Shown here: piece after piece, positions 1 to 10,748 of the stretch | Layout of the letters: each line of letters starts with the position of its first letter | Numbering within the stretch: the stretch's first letter is position 1 | From: Bactrocera neohumeralis | Taxonomy: Eukaryota; Arthropoda; Insecta; Diptera; Tephritidae | Length of the DNA stretch: 64,000 nt | Assembly (NCBI RefSeq): GCF_024586455.1 | Contig: NW_026089624.1 | Span: 4,803,341 to 4,867,340 of the forward strand | Direction of reading: 5' to 3' | Notes under the pieces: generated by a model | What the model was told of the DNA's origin: nothing | Database searches by the model: none | The model's input: only the letters and a program-made list of their open reading frames with translations | Made by a program: the position numbers and the translations under genes

Positions 1-782
1 GATAAACGCTGATATAGGGAGGGTGGTCCACAAGGACAACCTCAAGTGAAACTATCGACATAATACCCTTTTTACATAGTTTTTATTTTGAATTTCAGGC
101 ATACGCCCATTTTCGCACTTTTGACTTGGGCTGGGCTGACAGCTTCCAAATGAACAGACTACTCGCATGCGGACTACATACCGATCCTGGACGGTACTGC
201 AGTAATTTGGAACGAGACGATGTACATAAGGCACATATCAAACTTAACGGAATATGAACAATACATACAAGAAACCACAGACTTGATTAGCGTCTTCCCA
301 CAATCACACATGAGAAAGATCCTAGAAGTAGACACCAGGCATTTACATACTTTATTAGGGACATTAGGAGTACACCATAGGCATGCTCGGAGCCTAAACT
401 TTTTGGGCTCCGCCCTGAAGGTAATAGCCAGCCCGCCTGACTTCAATGACTTACTACAAACAAGACTAACGGAGCAAGAGCTAATACAGTCAAACAATAG
501 GCAGATCGTCATTAATTCCAGAACTCAGGAGCAGATTAACGCCCTCACGAAAACGGTCAATAAAATTCTCAATGTAAAAAAAGGGAAGAAATAGATTCAT
601 CGCACCTCTATGAAACACTTTTGGCTAGAAACAGAATTTTAACACTAGAGATTCAAAATTTAATAATTGCTATCACACTGGCTAAATTTAAAATGATAAA
701 CCCTGCTATTATTAATGCAGATGATTTGGAGGCGGTTATGAAAGAGAGTTTCACAGGAGTTACAATAACCCCAATTGTTTAG
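1..782 (+). pseudogene. Errantivirus-like env remnant with pol tail and splice acceptor
   Basis: Remnant of an insect errantivirus (Ty3/gypsy with a baculovirus F-like envelope). The longest open stretch, 220-594, has the envelope cleavage/fusion-peptide neighbourhood: HRHARSLNFLGSALKVIA at 382-435, the conserved place where this family is cut just before a hydrophobic LNFLG segment. It is followed by a heptad-like NNRQ..INALTKTVNKI region. The reading continues to a stop at 780-782 in another frame, so a frameshift near 590 breaks it. A pyrimidine-rich tract ending in CAG at about 84-98 fits the env splice acceptor, and a hydrophobic stretch with a stop follows. Bases 1-63 read as a possible pol C-terminus, also with a stop. 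The receptor-binding and transmembrane parts are reduced or missing. Family assignment rests on the cleavage-site motif; non-functional. Confidence 0.7.
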
Positions 783-803
783 CATAGCTAGAGTTAAGGT
801 TTT

Positions 804-821
804 AGCAAGGAAGGAAGAAGA
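804..821 (+). other. Candidate polypurine tract of the errantivirus
   Basis: A nearly pure purine run (AGCAAGGAAGGAAGAAGA) lies 22 bp after the env stop, where a retroviral polypurine tract is expected. The 3' LTR that should follow is lost or displaced by the mariner element starting at 828. Positional inference only. Confidence 0.35.
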
Positions 822-935
822 TTACTATCGGGTGATTTTTTAAGAGCTTGATAACTTTTTTTTAAAACAAAAACGCATAAAATTTGCAAAATCTCATCGG
901 TTCTTTATTTGAAACGTTAGATTGGTTCATGACAT

Positions 936-1452
936 TTACTTTTTGAAGATAATTTCATTTAAATGTTGACCGCGGCTGCGTCTTAGGTGGTCCATTCGGA
1001 AAGTCCAATTTTGGGCAACTTTTTCGAGCATTTCGGCCGGAATAGCCCGAATTTCTTCGGAAATGTTGTCTTCCAAAGCTGGAATAGTTGCTGGCTTATT
1101 TCTGTAGACTTTAGACTTGACGTAGCCCCACAAAAAATAGTCTAAAGGCGTTAAATCGCATGATCTTGGTGGCCAACTTACGGGTCCATTTCTTGAGATG
1201 AATTGTTCTCCGAAGTTTTCCCTCAAAATGGCCATAGAATCGCGAGCTGTGTGGCATGTAGCGCCATCTTGTTGAAACCACATGTCAACCAAGTTCAGTT
1301 CTTCCATTTTTGGCAACAAAAGTTTGTTAGCATCGAACGATAGCGATCGCCATTCACCGTAACGTTGCGTCCAACAGCATCTTTGAAAAAATACGGTCCA
1401 ATGATTCCACCAGCGTACAAACCACACCAAACAGTGCATTTTTCGGGATGCA
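936..1452 (-). pseudogene. DD41D mariner transposase, C-terminal part
   Basis: Minus-strand remnant of an IS630/Tc1/mariner transposase. The second catalytic Asp is in FQQDGATCHTA and the third in CDLTPLDYFLWGY; 41 residues lie between them, the DD41D spacing of the rosa group. The conserved C-terminus ends in LRRSRGQHLNEIIFKK. The N-terminal HTH half and the first catalytic Asp are missing, and a small indel around 1290-1310 shifts the frame compared with the copy at 32.5-33.2 kb. A mirrored copy of the last ~80 codons is at 1463-1700 on the plus strand. It cannot encode an active enzyme, but it retains termini a related transposase might act on. Confidence 0.8.
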
Positions 1453-1462
1453 TGGGCAGTTG

Positions 1463-1700
1463 GCCACCAAGATCATGCGATTTAACGCCTTTAGACTATT
1501 TTTTGTGGGGCTACGTCAAGTCTAAAGTCTACAGAAATAAGCCAGCAACTATTCCAGCTTTGGAAGACAACATTTCCGAAGAAATTCGGGCTATTCCGGC
1601 CGAAATGCTCGAAAAAGTTGCCCAAAATTGGACTTTCCGAATGGACCACCTAAGACGCAGCCGCGGTCAACATTTGAATGAAATTATCTTCAAAAAGTAA
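1463..1700 (+). pseudogene. Inverted duplicate of the DD41D transposase C-terminus
   Basis: Plus-strand repeat of the last ~80 codons of the transposase (from WPPRSCDLTPLDYF to LNEIIFKK and its stop), near identical to the minus-strand copy at 939-1177. It is fused to unrelated antisense sequence upstream, so the open frame starting at 1365 is chimeric and not a gene. Confidence 0.8.
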
Positions 1701-1811
1701 ATGTCATGAACCAATCTAACGTTTCAAATAAAGAACCGATGAGATTTTGCAAATTTTATGCGTTTTTTTTTTAAAAAAAGTTATCAAGCTCTTAAAAATC
1801 ACCCGATATAT

Positions 1812-2017
1812 ACACTTAAAAGGGTCTCCGACGCTTCCTTCTAGGTGTTACAAACTTCGCGGCAAACTTAATATACCCTATTCAGGGTATAAAAATGGCA
1901 AATACAATTTTAAGAAACTTTTGAATGTTAAAAACGATTATTAATTAATTTAAGAAATTTACGAAAAATAATTGAAAAATATTTAAAACAATTATTAATT
2001 AATTTAAGAAACTTATT
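1812..2017 (+). repeat. Left arm of a ~205-bp inverted repeat (pairs with 5989-6201)
   Basis: Nearly perfect inverted match to 5989-6201. It contains GGGTCTCCGACGCTTCC, the palindrome-like ATACCCTATTCAGGGTATA and AT-rich TTAATTAATTTAAG repeats. The first ~70 bp resemble a block common in fly DINE/Helentron-type repeats (GTAACACC..AAGGA..CGTCGGAGACCC in reverse). The two arms bracket about 4.0 kb that includes the hAT element at 3033-4790. Confidence 0.8.
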
Positions 2018-3024
2018 AAAAATTAATTAAATATGTTAAACACGATTATTAATTAATTTAAGACAAATTATTTAAAAATGTTACATTAAGAATTTGCAGA
2101 GACGCAAACCTCTTGAGGTAGAGGTGTTATGTATCCATTTATGTACTACATCTTATACATTATATTTCACACGCTTTCCAACACTTAACCTTTATAATCC
2201 CTATTTCTCATTATCATTATAACTTATCCTTTTTCCTTTTTCCTTTAACATTATTTTTATCTCCCACTCCACCCGCCATTGGATTGTATTAGTTAATAAG
2301 CTTTACATTGTAACGACTAGTTTGTTGTTTGATTTCGGCAGAGTTTCAAAAAAAAAACAATCAATTACAACTTAACTACATAAGTATACATGACCGACAT
2401 ATTCAAAAAAAAAGGTTTGTGAGAAATGTGGTATATGGAATTTTATCTATTTTTGCCAAAATTGCTTTCGTTTAAGCGGATTTCACGGATATTTAACATC
2501 AAGAACTCGAAGATAGCAGAATTGAGCACTTTCAGTTTTCAAATGTAACCTTACAGATTCGTATATTTACAATCGCAAATCTCTATTTATTTGGTACAGA
2601 ATAAAATAAGTATATATTATACAATGTGCAAATTGACCTATTTCATGTTGATGTTCATAAAGTAAGATCTCTATTATTACCAAAATTTTGATTTATATAA
2701 GTACCACACATATATTTACATACCTGTACATTTGATAATACCTTAAAAGACCAAGTATTCACTTTGAAATAACCTTTTGCATAATGTTTGTAAATATGTC
2801 CACGCACAACTTTGTATGTAAATATGTGTACTAATTTTTCATGCGAAACTCACGTTTTGTCAAAGAGCGAATGTGGCGAAGGACTGACGCGAAGAAAACG
2901 CGTCACAAGATTGTTTTGGTAGTAGAAGATCCGAACCAGAGTTAAAGAAATGCCCAACTCTCCTGTCATTGGTGTATAGATGAGCATCCTCCACATCAGC
3001 GCTTACAACCCACATTCCACGTTA
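2018..3024. other. AT-rich DNA, no gene recognised
   Basis: No coding signal. Contains more TTAATTAATTTAAG units to ~2080 and a 23-bp word (2514-2536, TAGCAGAATTGAGCACTTTC and on) that recurs exactly at 42691-42713. The end at 2860-3032 continues directly into 4799 onward if the hAT insertion is ignored. Confidence 0.5.
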
Positions 3025-3032
3025 CTCATGAG

Positions 3033-4790
3033 CAGGGCTGATAAAAATATGGACGAAAAAAAATTTTTAAACGCTAAAAAATGCTTGATAAATATGCAAA
3101 ACAAGCTTTCAAATATGCAAAAAAAAAAATAAACGAAAAATTAGTTTTTTAATTTTTATTTATGAAAGAATTTCATAATTTATTTCGACAATTAAATGTT
3201 TTTTAATATTGTCGACTGTAAATGATCTTCGGTTGTCATTAAGTAAAGTGACATAAGAGCAAAAACTTCTTTCAACATCTGTTGATGTTGTAGGGGCATA
3301 CTTAAAATAACTTATTTCTTTTGCAGATAATTTTTTAACATATTCATCCGTTATGTCTCCATTTTGAAATAAAATATTTGAAAGATTCGCAATAGATTTA
3401 AAACCTCCATTGCTTTTTAAAATATCATCATTTTTTTATAGTTTTTTCATTAAGTTCATCTAATTGAAGTTGAATGTCTTCAATAATTCCTACACTTTTA
3501 TTCAAAGGCAATCCTTTTGTCTGTAACTTTTCAATGCTTGTTCCAATACAAGAGAAAGTGTTTTTTATGTATGCTAACTCTCCTATTATCCCATGCTTGG
3601 CAAACGCTGCTTTTGATTGAATTATAACCTCTAATTCTTCACTGTTTAAATCATCGACAACAGAGCGAACTTCTTCAACGAAATCACAATAATACTCTGC
3701 AGCACTTAGCCATGTGCCCCAGCGAGTTGTACACGGCTGCAGAGGGAGTTTAACATCAGGTAAAACTCTTTTAAACTCGTGACGACGACAAGGAGCCTAA
3801 AATAATTTTATCTTGTGAAAAGAAGAGAAAATATAGGCCCATGTTTACCTTTGACTAAATAGCCTTAGTTGTTGATATCAGTTTGTTTACGTTTGGAAAC
3901 TAGAACCGAATAAACTCTGCTAATTTGTGGAGCCCATGAGCAAAACAGGTTACGTGCAGCAGTTTTGGGTATAAAACACTTAAAGACCTCATTGCAGCGA
4001 GCATGTAAGCGGCAGCATCTGTTACCACAAGAAGGAGTTTTCATATTCAATTCCTAAAAATAAAATTGTAATAATTTGTATGAAAGAAACACTGTAAGCA
4101 CTCACTTTCTGGCCATAATATTTGAAGCGAATCGTTTAAAAATCCAGCCATGCTACTTGCATTTGCTCTTTCAACTTCTGTTACGTTTAATAAATAGGAT
4201 TTGTCTCTTTCTTCTGCACTATCATCCAACACTCCAAATATAGCATTCGCACTCAATCGTTGCTCAATATCAGTAGTCTCATCTATACTTATCCAAACAT
4301 ATTTATTCTTTGCTTTTTGGCGCAATTTTTCAATGCTGCTGTCATATAGAATAGGAACATATTTATTCCTAAGCGTTGATTGGCTGGGTGTTGTATTCTT
4401 CGTATGTTTATCCATAAACCCTATTACTGCTGGGTGGCTTATTTTATTTATAGGAATATTTGCCGATAGAAACATTTTGCATAAATCCATATTGAAAATA
4501 TTTATATTTCCACTATTGCCATGATCTGCCATTAATGTTTGCACAGGATTCTTATTTTGTCTTTCCGCACACGCTTTATGTTTGGCACTTTCAAAATGTT
4601 GTTTTACACCGAATATTTTGTTAGCTGTTAGCTTACAATTGCACACTATACAAAACAGTACCGTTATACCGAACATGCTATAACTCTTGTAAAAACAAGC
4701 AAAATAGGCAATATGCCTAAAAATATGCACCGTTGTCTGAAATAAGCGAAATAAGCTTTTTCAAGCAAAACCATATTTTTATCAGCCCTG
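3033..4790 (-). mobile_element. hAT transposon with perfect 8-bp target duplication
   Basis: A 1758-bp element with perfect 20-bp terminal inverted repeats (CAGGGCTGATAAAAATATGG and its complement) and flanked on both sides by the identical 8-bp CTCATGAG (3025-3032, 4791-4798). The 8-bp duplication and CAG-starting termini are hallmarks of hAT. The transposase relic is read on the minus strand. Clean ends and TSD imply a comparatively recent insertion, although the coding region is decayed. Confidence 0.92.
3150..4730 (-). pseudogene. hAT transposase with BED-type zinc finger, broken
   Basis: Order on the minus strand: a BED-like finger (CIVCNCKLT..HFESAKHKAC, about 4580-4650), a long conserved stretch 4110-4560 including the KNKYVWISIDETTD block with a catalytic-region Asp, then after a gap at about 4047-4110 the block TDAAAYMLAAMRSL..LLHVTCFAHGL (3890-4030), typical of the hAT RNase-H-like fold. 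C-terminal helices continue to about 3420 (CTTRWGTWL..AAEYYCDFVEEV). Several stops and frameshifts separate the blocks. It is closest in style to the small hAT-like CGG-binding-protein group; the subfamily is a guess. The C-terminal dimerisation motif is not clear. Confidence 0.75.
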
Positions 4791-4798
4791 CTCATGAG

Positions 4799-5988
4799 AG
4801 CTCCACACATCGACACCCACATACACGTACACCAACCAACCACATCACACCATCTGATCCCACATACCAAAGGAAAAAAGGGGCCGGCAAGGAGATCCCA
4901 CTTCGCTTCGCTTTCATCCTCAGCAACGACTTATATATACATATACATATGTATAGTATACACTGTGAGATACATACATCTATATATTATTCTAAGACAA
5001 GGCGCTTATTTCCAGAGATCTACAAAACGTACAGAGATAAATAATACATCAAATTAAAGTGTGCGATCTGAAACTTTGCACAAATTTTACAGATTTTAAA
5101 TTCATTGAACCACTTTTGATATATTTGCGTTTAAAGTTCTTCAATTTTTACATTAAGCTAATATATGTAATCAGCGCTTCTACAGAAAAGAGCATATAAG
5201 TATGTAGAGAATGAATAATTACAAATGTTTCTGTCATTTGCTTTCGTTACACACATACCCACATACGCGAAGGCGCAAGTGCGAAATCTATCAACAACAA
5301 TGTTGTCTGCTCGGTAGCAAAATGACAATAAGCATAGATAACTTGACACGAGACTCTTTGGTTCGAGAGAGAGCTGTCAAAACTCGCATTTTTTATAACA
5401 ATTGCCAATGATACCACTGCTGAAAAATATTAACTTGGGTATTTAATAAATTATACAAAACACTAAATTAAACACTTTGAAAATGCATACATACATATAT
5501 ATGTAAATGCTAAAATGCAAAATCTTTAATTAATTTACATAAACATTTATTTTGCCAAAATATGTTCGCACAGTTTCATTTCACACTAATTTCGTCAAGT
5601 ATGTAATTATAGCGCTGCTTTTCTGGCATCCCGCCTTTTTCACTAACTGCTGGTTGACGGCACCCTGATTGTGTTTTGTTGCCAGCTCAGAAAACAGATC
5701 AGCTGCAAGCGAGAGAGCAAGAAAAGAGATTCCAATCAAGTTATCTATGACAATAAGAGAATGACGAATATTACAAATTACAAATGTTTGCTTTGGCATG
5801 TGCACTGGTACATACATACATATGCATGCGCTAAGGCGCTATCTACGATTTGACATGCGCTCTCTTCTATGTTGCACGAATATGTGTGTACGAGCTAAGG
5901 AACACAGCGCTTTGACATGCGCACTCTAATCATATGTTTGTTTTATATTCACACATACATACTTACATACATATGTACATACATAATT
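4799..5988. other. AT-rich flank, no gene recognised
   Basis: No supported coding region; short open frames here are rich in low-complexity Thr/His/Tyr codons. Two loosely related stretches (about 5205-5290 and 5760-5860) share TTACAAATGTTT and ACATACATA words, suggesting an old internal repeat. Ends in a (ACATACAT)n tract at 5940-5985. Confidence 0.45.
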
Positions 5989-6201
5989 TTTAATAAGTTT
6001 CTTAAATTAATTAATAATTGTTTTAAATATTTTTCAATTATTTTTCGTAAATTTCTTAAATTAATTAATAATCGTTTTTAACATTCAAAAGTTTCTTAAA
6101 ATTGTATTTGCCATTTTTATACCCTGAATAGGGTATATTAAGTTTGCCGCGAAGTTTGTAACACCTAGAAGGAAGCGTCGGAGACCCTTTTAAGTGTATT
6201 T
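5989..6201 (-). repeat. Right arm of the ~205-bp inverted repeat
   Basis: Inverted partner of 1812-2017 with only a few mismatches, ending in the CGTCGGAGACCCTTTTAAGTG block. With the left arm it delimits a ~4.4-kb structure. Confidence 0.8.
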
Positions 6202-6214
6202 AATATATATATAT

Positions 6215-6390
6215 AGAAAGTTTATCAAAAATAACTAACACATTTCAAAGTAACTTTGAATAGTCGACAACACCGTCGCTACCGCAGAAGTAGTTATAGA
6301 AAGTTTATCAAAAATAACTAACACATTTCAAAGTAACTTTGAGAAGTCGACAACACCGTCGCTACCGCAGAAGTAGTTATAGAAAGTGAT
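6215..6390 (+). repeat. 84-bp tandem repeat (two copies) with a CGACAACACCGTCGCTACCGC core
   Basis: Two consecutive units with period 84 (the word TTTATCAAAAATAACTAACA starts at 6221 and 6305), nearly identical. The core AGTCGACAACACCGTCGC (6262 and 6346) recurs inverted four times at 42159-42430. It lies just beyond the C-terminal end of the minus-strand gypsy integrase, so it may be LTR-derived. Confidence 0.8.
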
Positions 6391-6439
6391 CAAAACTAAC
6401 TTATACGGGAACATATTTTTTTTTACTTAAATCTATTAT

Positions 6440-7825
6440 ATTGTCGCATAATTCGATTGGGAAAAGTAAAAAGAAAATTATTCCGTACATGCTTTTACTA
6501 GTATGTTATCTTTATGGATAATCCCTCCTTTATTAGTCGTTACAGTCTTTCCGTTATCTCTTTTTACAACGTGCTTCGCGTATTTTCTTACGTTCTTATT
6601 ACGCCTGTGCGTCTTGGAAAATATTACGTCACCTGGATTATAGTTCAGCTACTTTCGATTGCGATTATGATGACGCAAGACTCTTTCCTGGTTTTGTTGT
6701 ATTCGTTCTTGGATGTCGGGATACCCCCTTTGATTTTAAAACACGTCCTTGGGTTTCTCGTTGGTAACGGAATGTATGGTTTTTTGTGCTGCCGAACAGC
6801 TTCAAAAATTTGGTCTTCCGGTGCTGAATTATTCTGGTCAGCTAAAACTTTCGCGATGTCAATAATTGTACTGTGCGTACGCTCAACTTGTCCGTTTGAA
6901 GTAGAATGGAACGCTGGCGTTTTTGTGTGCGTTATTTGTAATCGTTTGTAAATTTGTTGAGCACATACTTATGCAAAAAATTTAAAAATTTTGCGTTTGG
7001 GTATATTTGTGAAAGAATCTCGTCGACGTATTTGTATGTATCTTTCCTTGAAGGTATTTGTCTAAAGTAGCCAAATTTTCAGTATTTGCCCGTTGAGCTA
7101 ATGTACATATATGTTATCGCTCATGTAGAATAAGTCTAAGTGTATGTATTCGCCTACTTTGTTTGGCGTTGGTGTGGAACCAATTGGTTGTTTGTTTGGT
7201 CGGCGTTCGTATTTGTTTGTGAGACAGATTTCACACTCTTGTACTTCTTTTTTACAAGCGTTACGTATGTTTGGCCAGTAATATTTTAGGGAAATTTCCT
7301 GTGCATTATTTTCGTAGTTTCTGTGTGCACGTCCATGTGTGTCATTTATGATTTGTTTTTGCTGTTCGATGTAGGTTATGCTGTCAACCATGTTATGAGT
7401 TAGAACGATAGACGCATTGGGAAATGTATTGATAATGTCATTTTCGACGTAAAATAATAATTGTTCGTCTATTTTTATAGCATTTACTACTTTTGGTTTG
7501 ATTACATTTTTTAATATGTCCAATACCTCAGTCTTAATGTTCAAGAAAAGTGTATGTCTACTGTAATAAAAATATTTTGCGATGATATTTGGGCGTGGTT
7601 CCCATCTGATTGTTTTATGATAATTTGATTTTTAAGGCAATTTAATGGTTGTTTTACACGTTTGATTTATTGTATAGGGGAGCTTTGTGCTGAATGTTGG
7701 GAATTATCAGAATTAGATGTGTTATCAAATTGTTGGCGGGAAAGTGAATCGGCAACAACGTTCTGATGTCCAGGTTTGTAAGTCATTTTAGCACCACATT
7801 CTCCGATGAAATTTTTCCATCTTTT
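6440..7825 (-). pseudogene. Ty3/gypsy RNase H end plus integrase, copy A
   Basis: Minus strand, 5' to 3': the RNase H C-terminus (KPGHQNVVADSLSR, about 7740-7785), then an open stretch 7098-7544 with the integrase zinc finger (H-R-A-H..CEICLTNKYERRP), then the integrase core/C-terminus to about 6500 (VERTHSTI with the catalytic Glu near 6880, ending in TVTTNKGGIIHKDN). Multiple frame breaks; the middle of the catalytic core around 6960-7090 is deleted. The plus-strand open frame over 6514-6951 is only its antisense. A near-identical partner lies at 9655-10748. Confidence 0.8.
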
Positions 7826-8645
7826 TATACTCTCGCAACAAAGTTGCTAAAGAGAGTATTATAGTTTTGTTCACATAACGGTTGTTTGTAAGTCCTAAAA
7901 CTAAAAGAGTCAGATATAGGGTTATATACACCAAAGTGATCAGGGTGATGAGTAGAGTTGAAATCCGAATGTCTGTCTGTCCGTCCGTCCGTCTGTCCGT
8001 GCAAGCTGCAGGGCGCGGCCCCGCCCCTCAATAAGTTGTTTGTACATATATCGGAAACTACTATAGCTATGTCAACCAAACTCTATAGAGTCGTTTCCTT
8101 CAGGAATTTCCATATACAGTTTAAAAATGGAAGAAATCGGATAATAACCACGCCCACCTCCCATACAAAGGTTAGGTTGAAAATCACTAAAAGTGCGTTA
8201 ACCGACTAACAAAAAACGTCAGAAACACTAAATTTTACGAAAGAAATGGCAGAAGGAAGCTGCACCAGGCTTTTTTAAAAATTGAAAATGGGTGTGGCGT
8301 CGCCCACTTATGGACCAAAAACCATATCTCAGGAACTACTCTACCGATTTCAATAAAATTCGGTATATAATATTTTCTTAACACCCTGATGACATGTACG
8401 AAATATGGATGAAATCGGTTCACATCACGCCTTCTTCCAATATAACGCTATTTTGAATTCCATCTGATGCGTTCTCTGTATAATACATACATTAAGAACC
8501 AATGATAATAGCGGAATAAAACTTTACACAAATACGGTATTTGAAAAATATGTAAATGACGGATAATGAAATCTCGATTATCACTTTATCATGCGAGAGT
8601 ATAAAATGTTCGGTGACACCCGAACTTAGCCCTTCCTTACTTGTT
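7826..8645 (+). repeat. DINE-1/Helentron-like non-autonomous element, copy A
   Basis: Starts TATACTCTCGCAACAAAGTTGC, a self-complementary hairpin. It contains a GTCTGTCCGTCCGTC (GTCY) microsatellite at about 7970-8000 and GC-richer blocks such as CCACGCCCACCTCCCATAC, and ends GCGAGAGTATAAAATGTTCG followed by the hairpin GTTCGGTGACACCCGAAC. The subterminal inverted repeat, GTCY tract and 3' hairpin match the described DINE-1 architecture. Open frames inside are not genes. Inserted in the RNase H end of the gypsy relic at the same site as copy B. Confidence 0.8.
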
Positions 8646-8656
8646 GCAATTAATTT

Positions 8657-8955
8657 TTTCTTTGCGAAACCAATTGATACATTGCTGCGCCCCCAAATTA
8701 TTTTTGTAGGAAATTGAATGTTCTACAAAAATTTCTCTGAAATTTAAAAAAAAAAAAATCGATTTTTTTTTTCTTTTGGTCAGTCAGTGATATCTGTGTC
8801 AAATTTCACATCAAAAACTTTCAACTTTGACCTTGAATAACTTTGACGGAAGTGATGTTTTTGAAAAATTTCACAGAAACGTTTTGTAGAACGTTCAATT
8901 TCCTACAAAATAATTCGGTGCCGCAGCAATGTATCAATTGGTTTCGCAAAAAAAA
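8657..8955. mobile_element. ~300-bp palindromic MITE
   Basis: Left arm TTTGCGAAACCAATTGATAC (8657 on) is mirrored by GTATCAATTGGTTTCGCAAA ending near 8950. The arms extend ~80 bp through CATTGCTGCGCC and GTAGGAAATTGAATGTTCTA, with a short non-palindromic centre. No coding capacity. The superfamily cannot be set because no target duplication is obvious. Confidence 0.75.
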
Positions 8956-9654
8956 AAGCATAGAGAAGGTGCAAATTGAATTCTGTATGTGATTTAAGAA
9001 AGTGTTGGTCACTCCACCATATTTTTATCTTTTCCCTCTCGCTAGTTTTCTTTCATACAAAATGATATGCATTTCTTGGAATATCACTAAGAAGTTTCAC
9101 TTCTTCGCGCGTAGGGGCTCCACGCACCAGTTTTGTTTTATTTTGCTAGTAATGCTCTTTTTATTTTTAGAGGCTTATAATACTTGCGTTGAAACAGATT
9201 CACCATAAATCTCTCGGTGCGACTCTGATTTTGCGCCATCTATTTGTCAGCGTTGGAAATCTAGTTTTTTTAAAGCAATGAATCTAATTTCACCTGAAAA
9301 TCGACTTCCCAAATGAAAAAATGCGTCCATTATCTCCATTATATGGAAAATATTTAATAGAAGACGGCTTTTATTAGAAAATAATATGTGACAATGTTTT
9401 CTTTTAAAAAATATTAAGCGATGTGAATTCTTGAATGGCAAAAACAGCTGTCATCTGTCCAACGGCAGTGAGAAAGGGCTGATTAGTGAAGAGATTAAAT
9501 GCAATCTAATCACTTAAAATTGTTGGTCGGAACATTGTATTAGTTTGGTGTTGCATATTTTTACCTATGATAATCTTTGCTTACTCTCTAAAACTCAGAT
9601 AAATAGTTTTATTACACTTATCGGCTTATCTCTTATCGCATTCTGTCTGCTCAT
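8956..9654. other. Unassigned spacer between two gypsy fragments
   Basis: No gene seen. The first ~35 bp (ATAGAGAAGGTGCAAATTGA) recur with a few changes at 42592-42625. The junction with the gypsy relic is near 9655. Confidence 0.45.
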
Positions 9655-10748
9655 CGGGTTTCTCGTTGGTTACGGATTGTATGGTTTTCGTGGACTGTCG
9701 AACAGCTTCAACATTTGATCTTCCGGCGATGAATTGTTCTGGTTAGCTAAAACTTTCGCGAGTTCAATAATTGTACTGTGCGTACGCTCAAGTTGTCCGT
9801 TTGTAGTAGAGTGGAACGCTGGCGCTTTGGTGTGCGTTATTTGTAGTCGTTTGTAAATTTGTTGTGCACAGATGCTTGTAAATGATAAGTAGTTATCAGT
9901 CATTACAAATTTTGCGTTTGGGTATATTTGTGAAAGAATCTCGTCGACGTATTTGTATGTATCTTTCCTTGAAGGTATTTGTCTAAAGTAGCCAAATTTT
10001 CAGTATTTGCCCGTTGAGCTAATGTACATATATGTTATCGCTCATGTAGAATAAGTCTAAGTGTATGTATTCGCCTACTTTGTTTGGCGTTGGTGTGGAA
10101 CCAATTGGTTGTTTGTTTGGTCGGCGTTCGTATTTGTTTGTGAGACAGATTTCACACTCTTGTACTTCTTTTTTACAAGCGTTACGTATGTTTGGCCAGT
10201 AATATTTTAGGGAAATTTCCTGTGCATTATTTTTGTCGTTTTTGTGTGCACATCTATGTGTGTCATTTATGATTTGTTTTTGTTGTTCGAAGTCGGTTAT
10301 GTCGTCAACCATGTTATGAGTTAGAACGATAGAGGCATTGGGAAATGTATTGATAATGTCATTTTCGACGTAAAATAATAATTGTTCGTCTATTTTTATA
10401 GCATTTACTACTTTTGGTTTGATTACATTTTTTTAATATGTCCAATACCTCAGTCTTAATGTTCAAGAAAAGTGTATGTCTACTGTAATAAAAAATATTT
10501 TGCGATGATATTTGGGCGTGGTTCCCATCTGATTGTTTTATGATAATTTGATTTTTAAGGCAATTTAATGGTTGTTTTACACGTTTGATTTATTGTATAG
10601 GGGAGCTTTGTGCTGAATGTTGGGAATTATCAGAATTAGATGTGTTATCAAATTGTTGGCGGGAAAGTGAATCGGCAACAACGTTCTGATGTCCAGGTTT
10701 GTAAGTCATTTTAGCACCACATTCTCCGATGAAATTTTTCCATCTTTT
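9655..10748 (-). pseudogene. Ty3/gypsy RNase H end plus integrase, copy B
   Basis: Same organisation as copy A: RNase H tail (10660-10748), integrase zinc finger with CEICLTNKYERRP (10019-10312) and catalytic core with TDNYLSFTS and STTNGQLERTHSTI, whose Glu is the third catalytic residue (9670-9910). The core retained here is missing in copy A, but the integrase C-terminus is absent: sequence changes at 9655. In-frame stops separate the pieces. It continues upstream, across DINE copy B, into the RT at 11567-12863, so B is the one joined to the main provirus. Confidence 0.8.

Larger units (their letters stand above)
828..1806 (-). mobile_element. Foldback derivative of a DD41D Tc1/mariner element
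   Basis: A 979-bp element flanked by TA on both sides (826-827, 1807-1808). Its termini start TCGGGTGATTTTT and carry A/T runs. The first ~350 bp (828-1177) recur inverted at about 1461-1806, so both ends carry the transposase 3' portion and the element can fold into one hairpin. It sits directly behind the env polypurine tract, so it probably interrupted the LTR there. A second element of the same family with a different internal junction is at 32418-33385. Confidence 0.85.

Noticed and set aside
4201..4524. 107-codon plus-strand frame
   Set aside because: Antisense shadow of the hAT transposase at 3150-4730.
4794..5057. His/Thr/Pro-rich frames as a secreted peptide
   Set aside because: They start within the hAT target duplication, lack any signal peptide and are explained by CACATAC-type simple sequence.
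6514..6951. 145-codon plus-strand frame
   Set aside because: Antisense of the gypsy integrase core/C-terminus, which has recognisable motifs on the minus strand.
7970..8000. GTCY microsatellite considered as a CRISPR-like or satellite array
   Set aside because: It is the internal microsatellite of the DINE-like element; there is no repeat-spacer pattern and the genome is eukaryotic.
7958..8209. 83-codon frame repeated at 10881 and partly at 16090
   Set aside because: Lies in non-coding DINE-like repeats; repetition reflects copies of the repeat, not a conserved protein.
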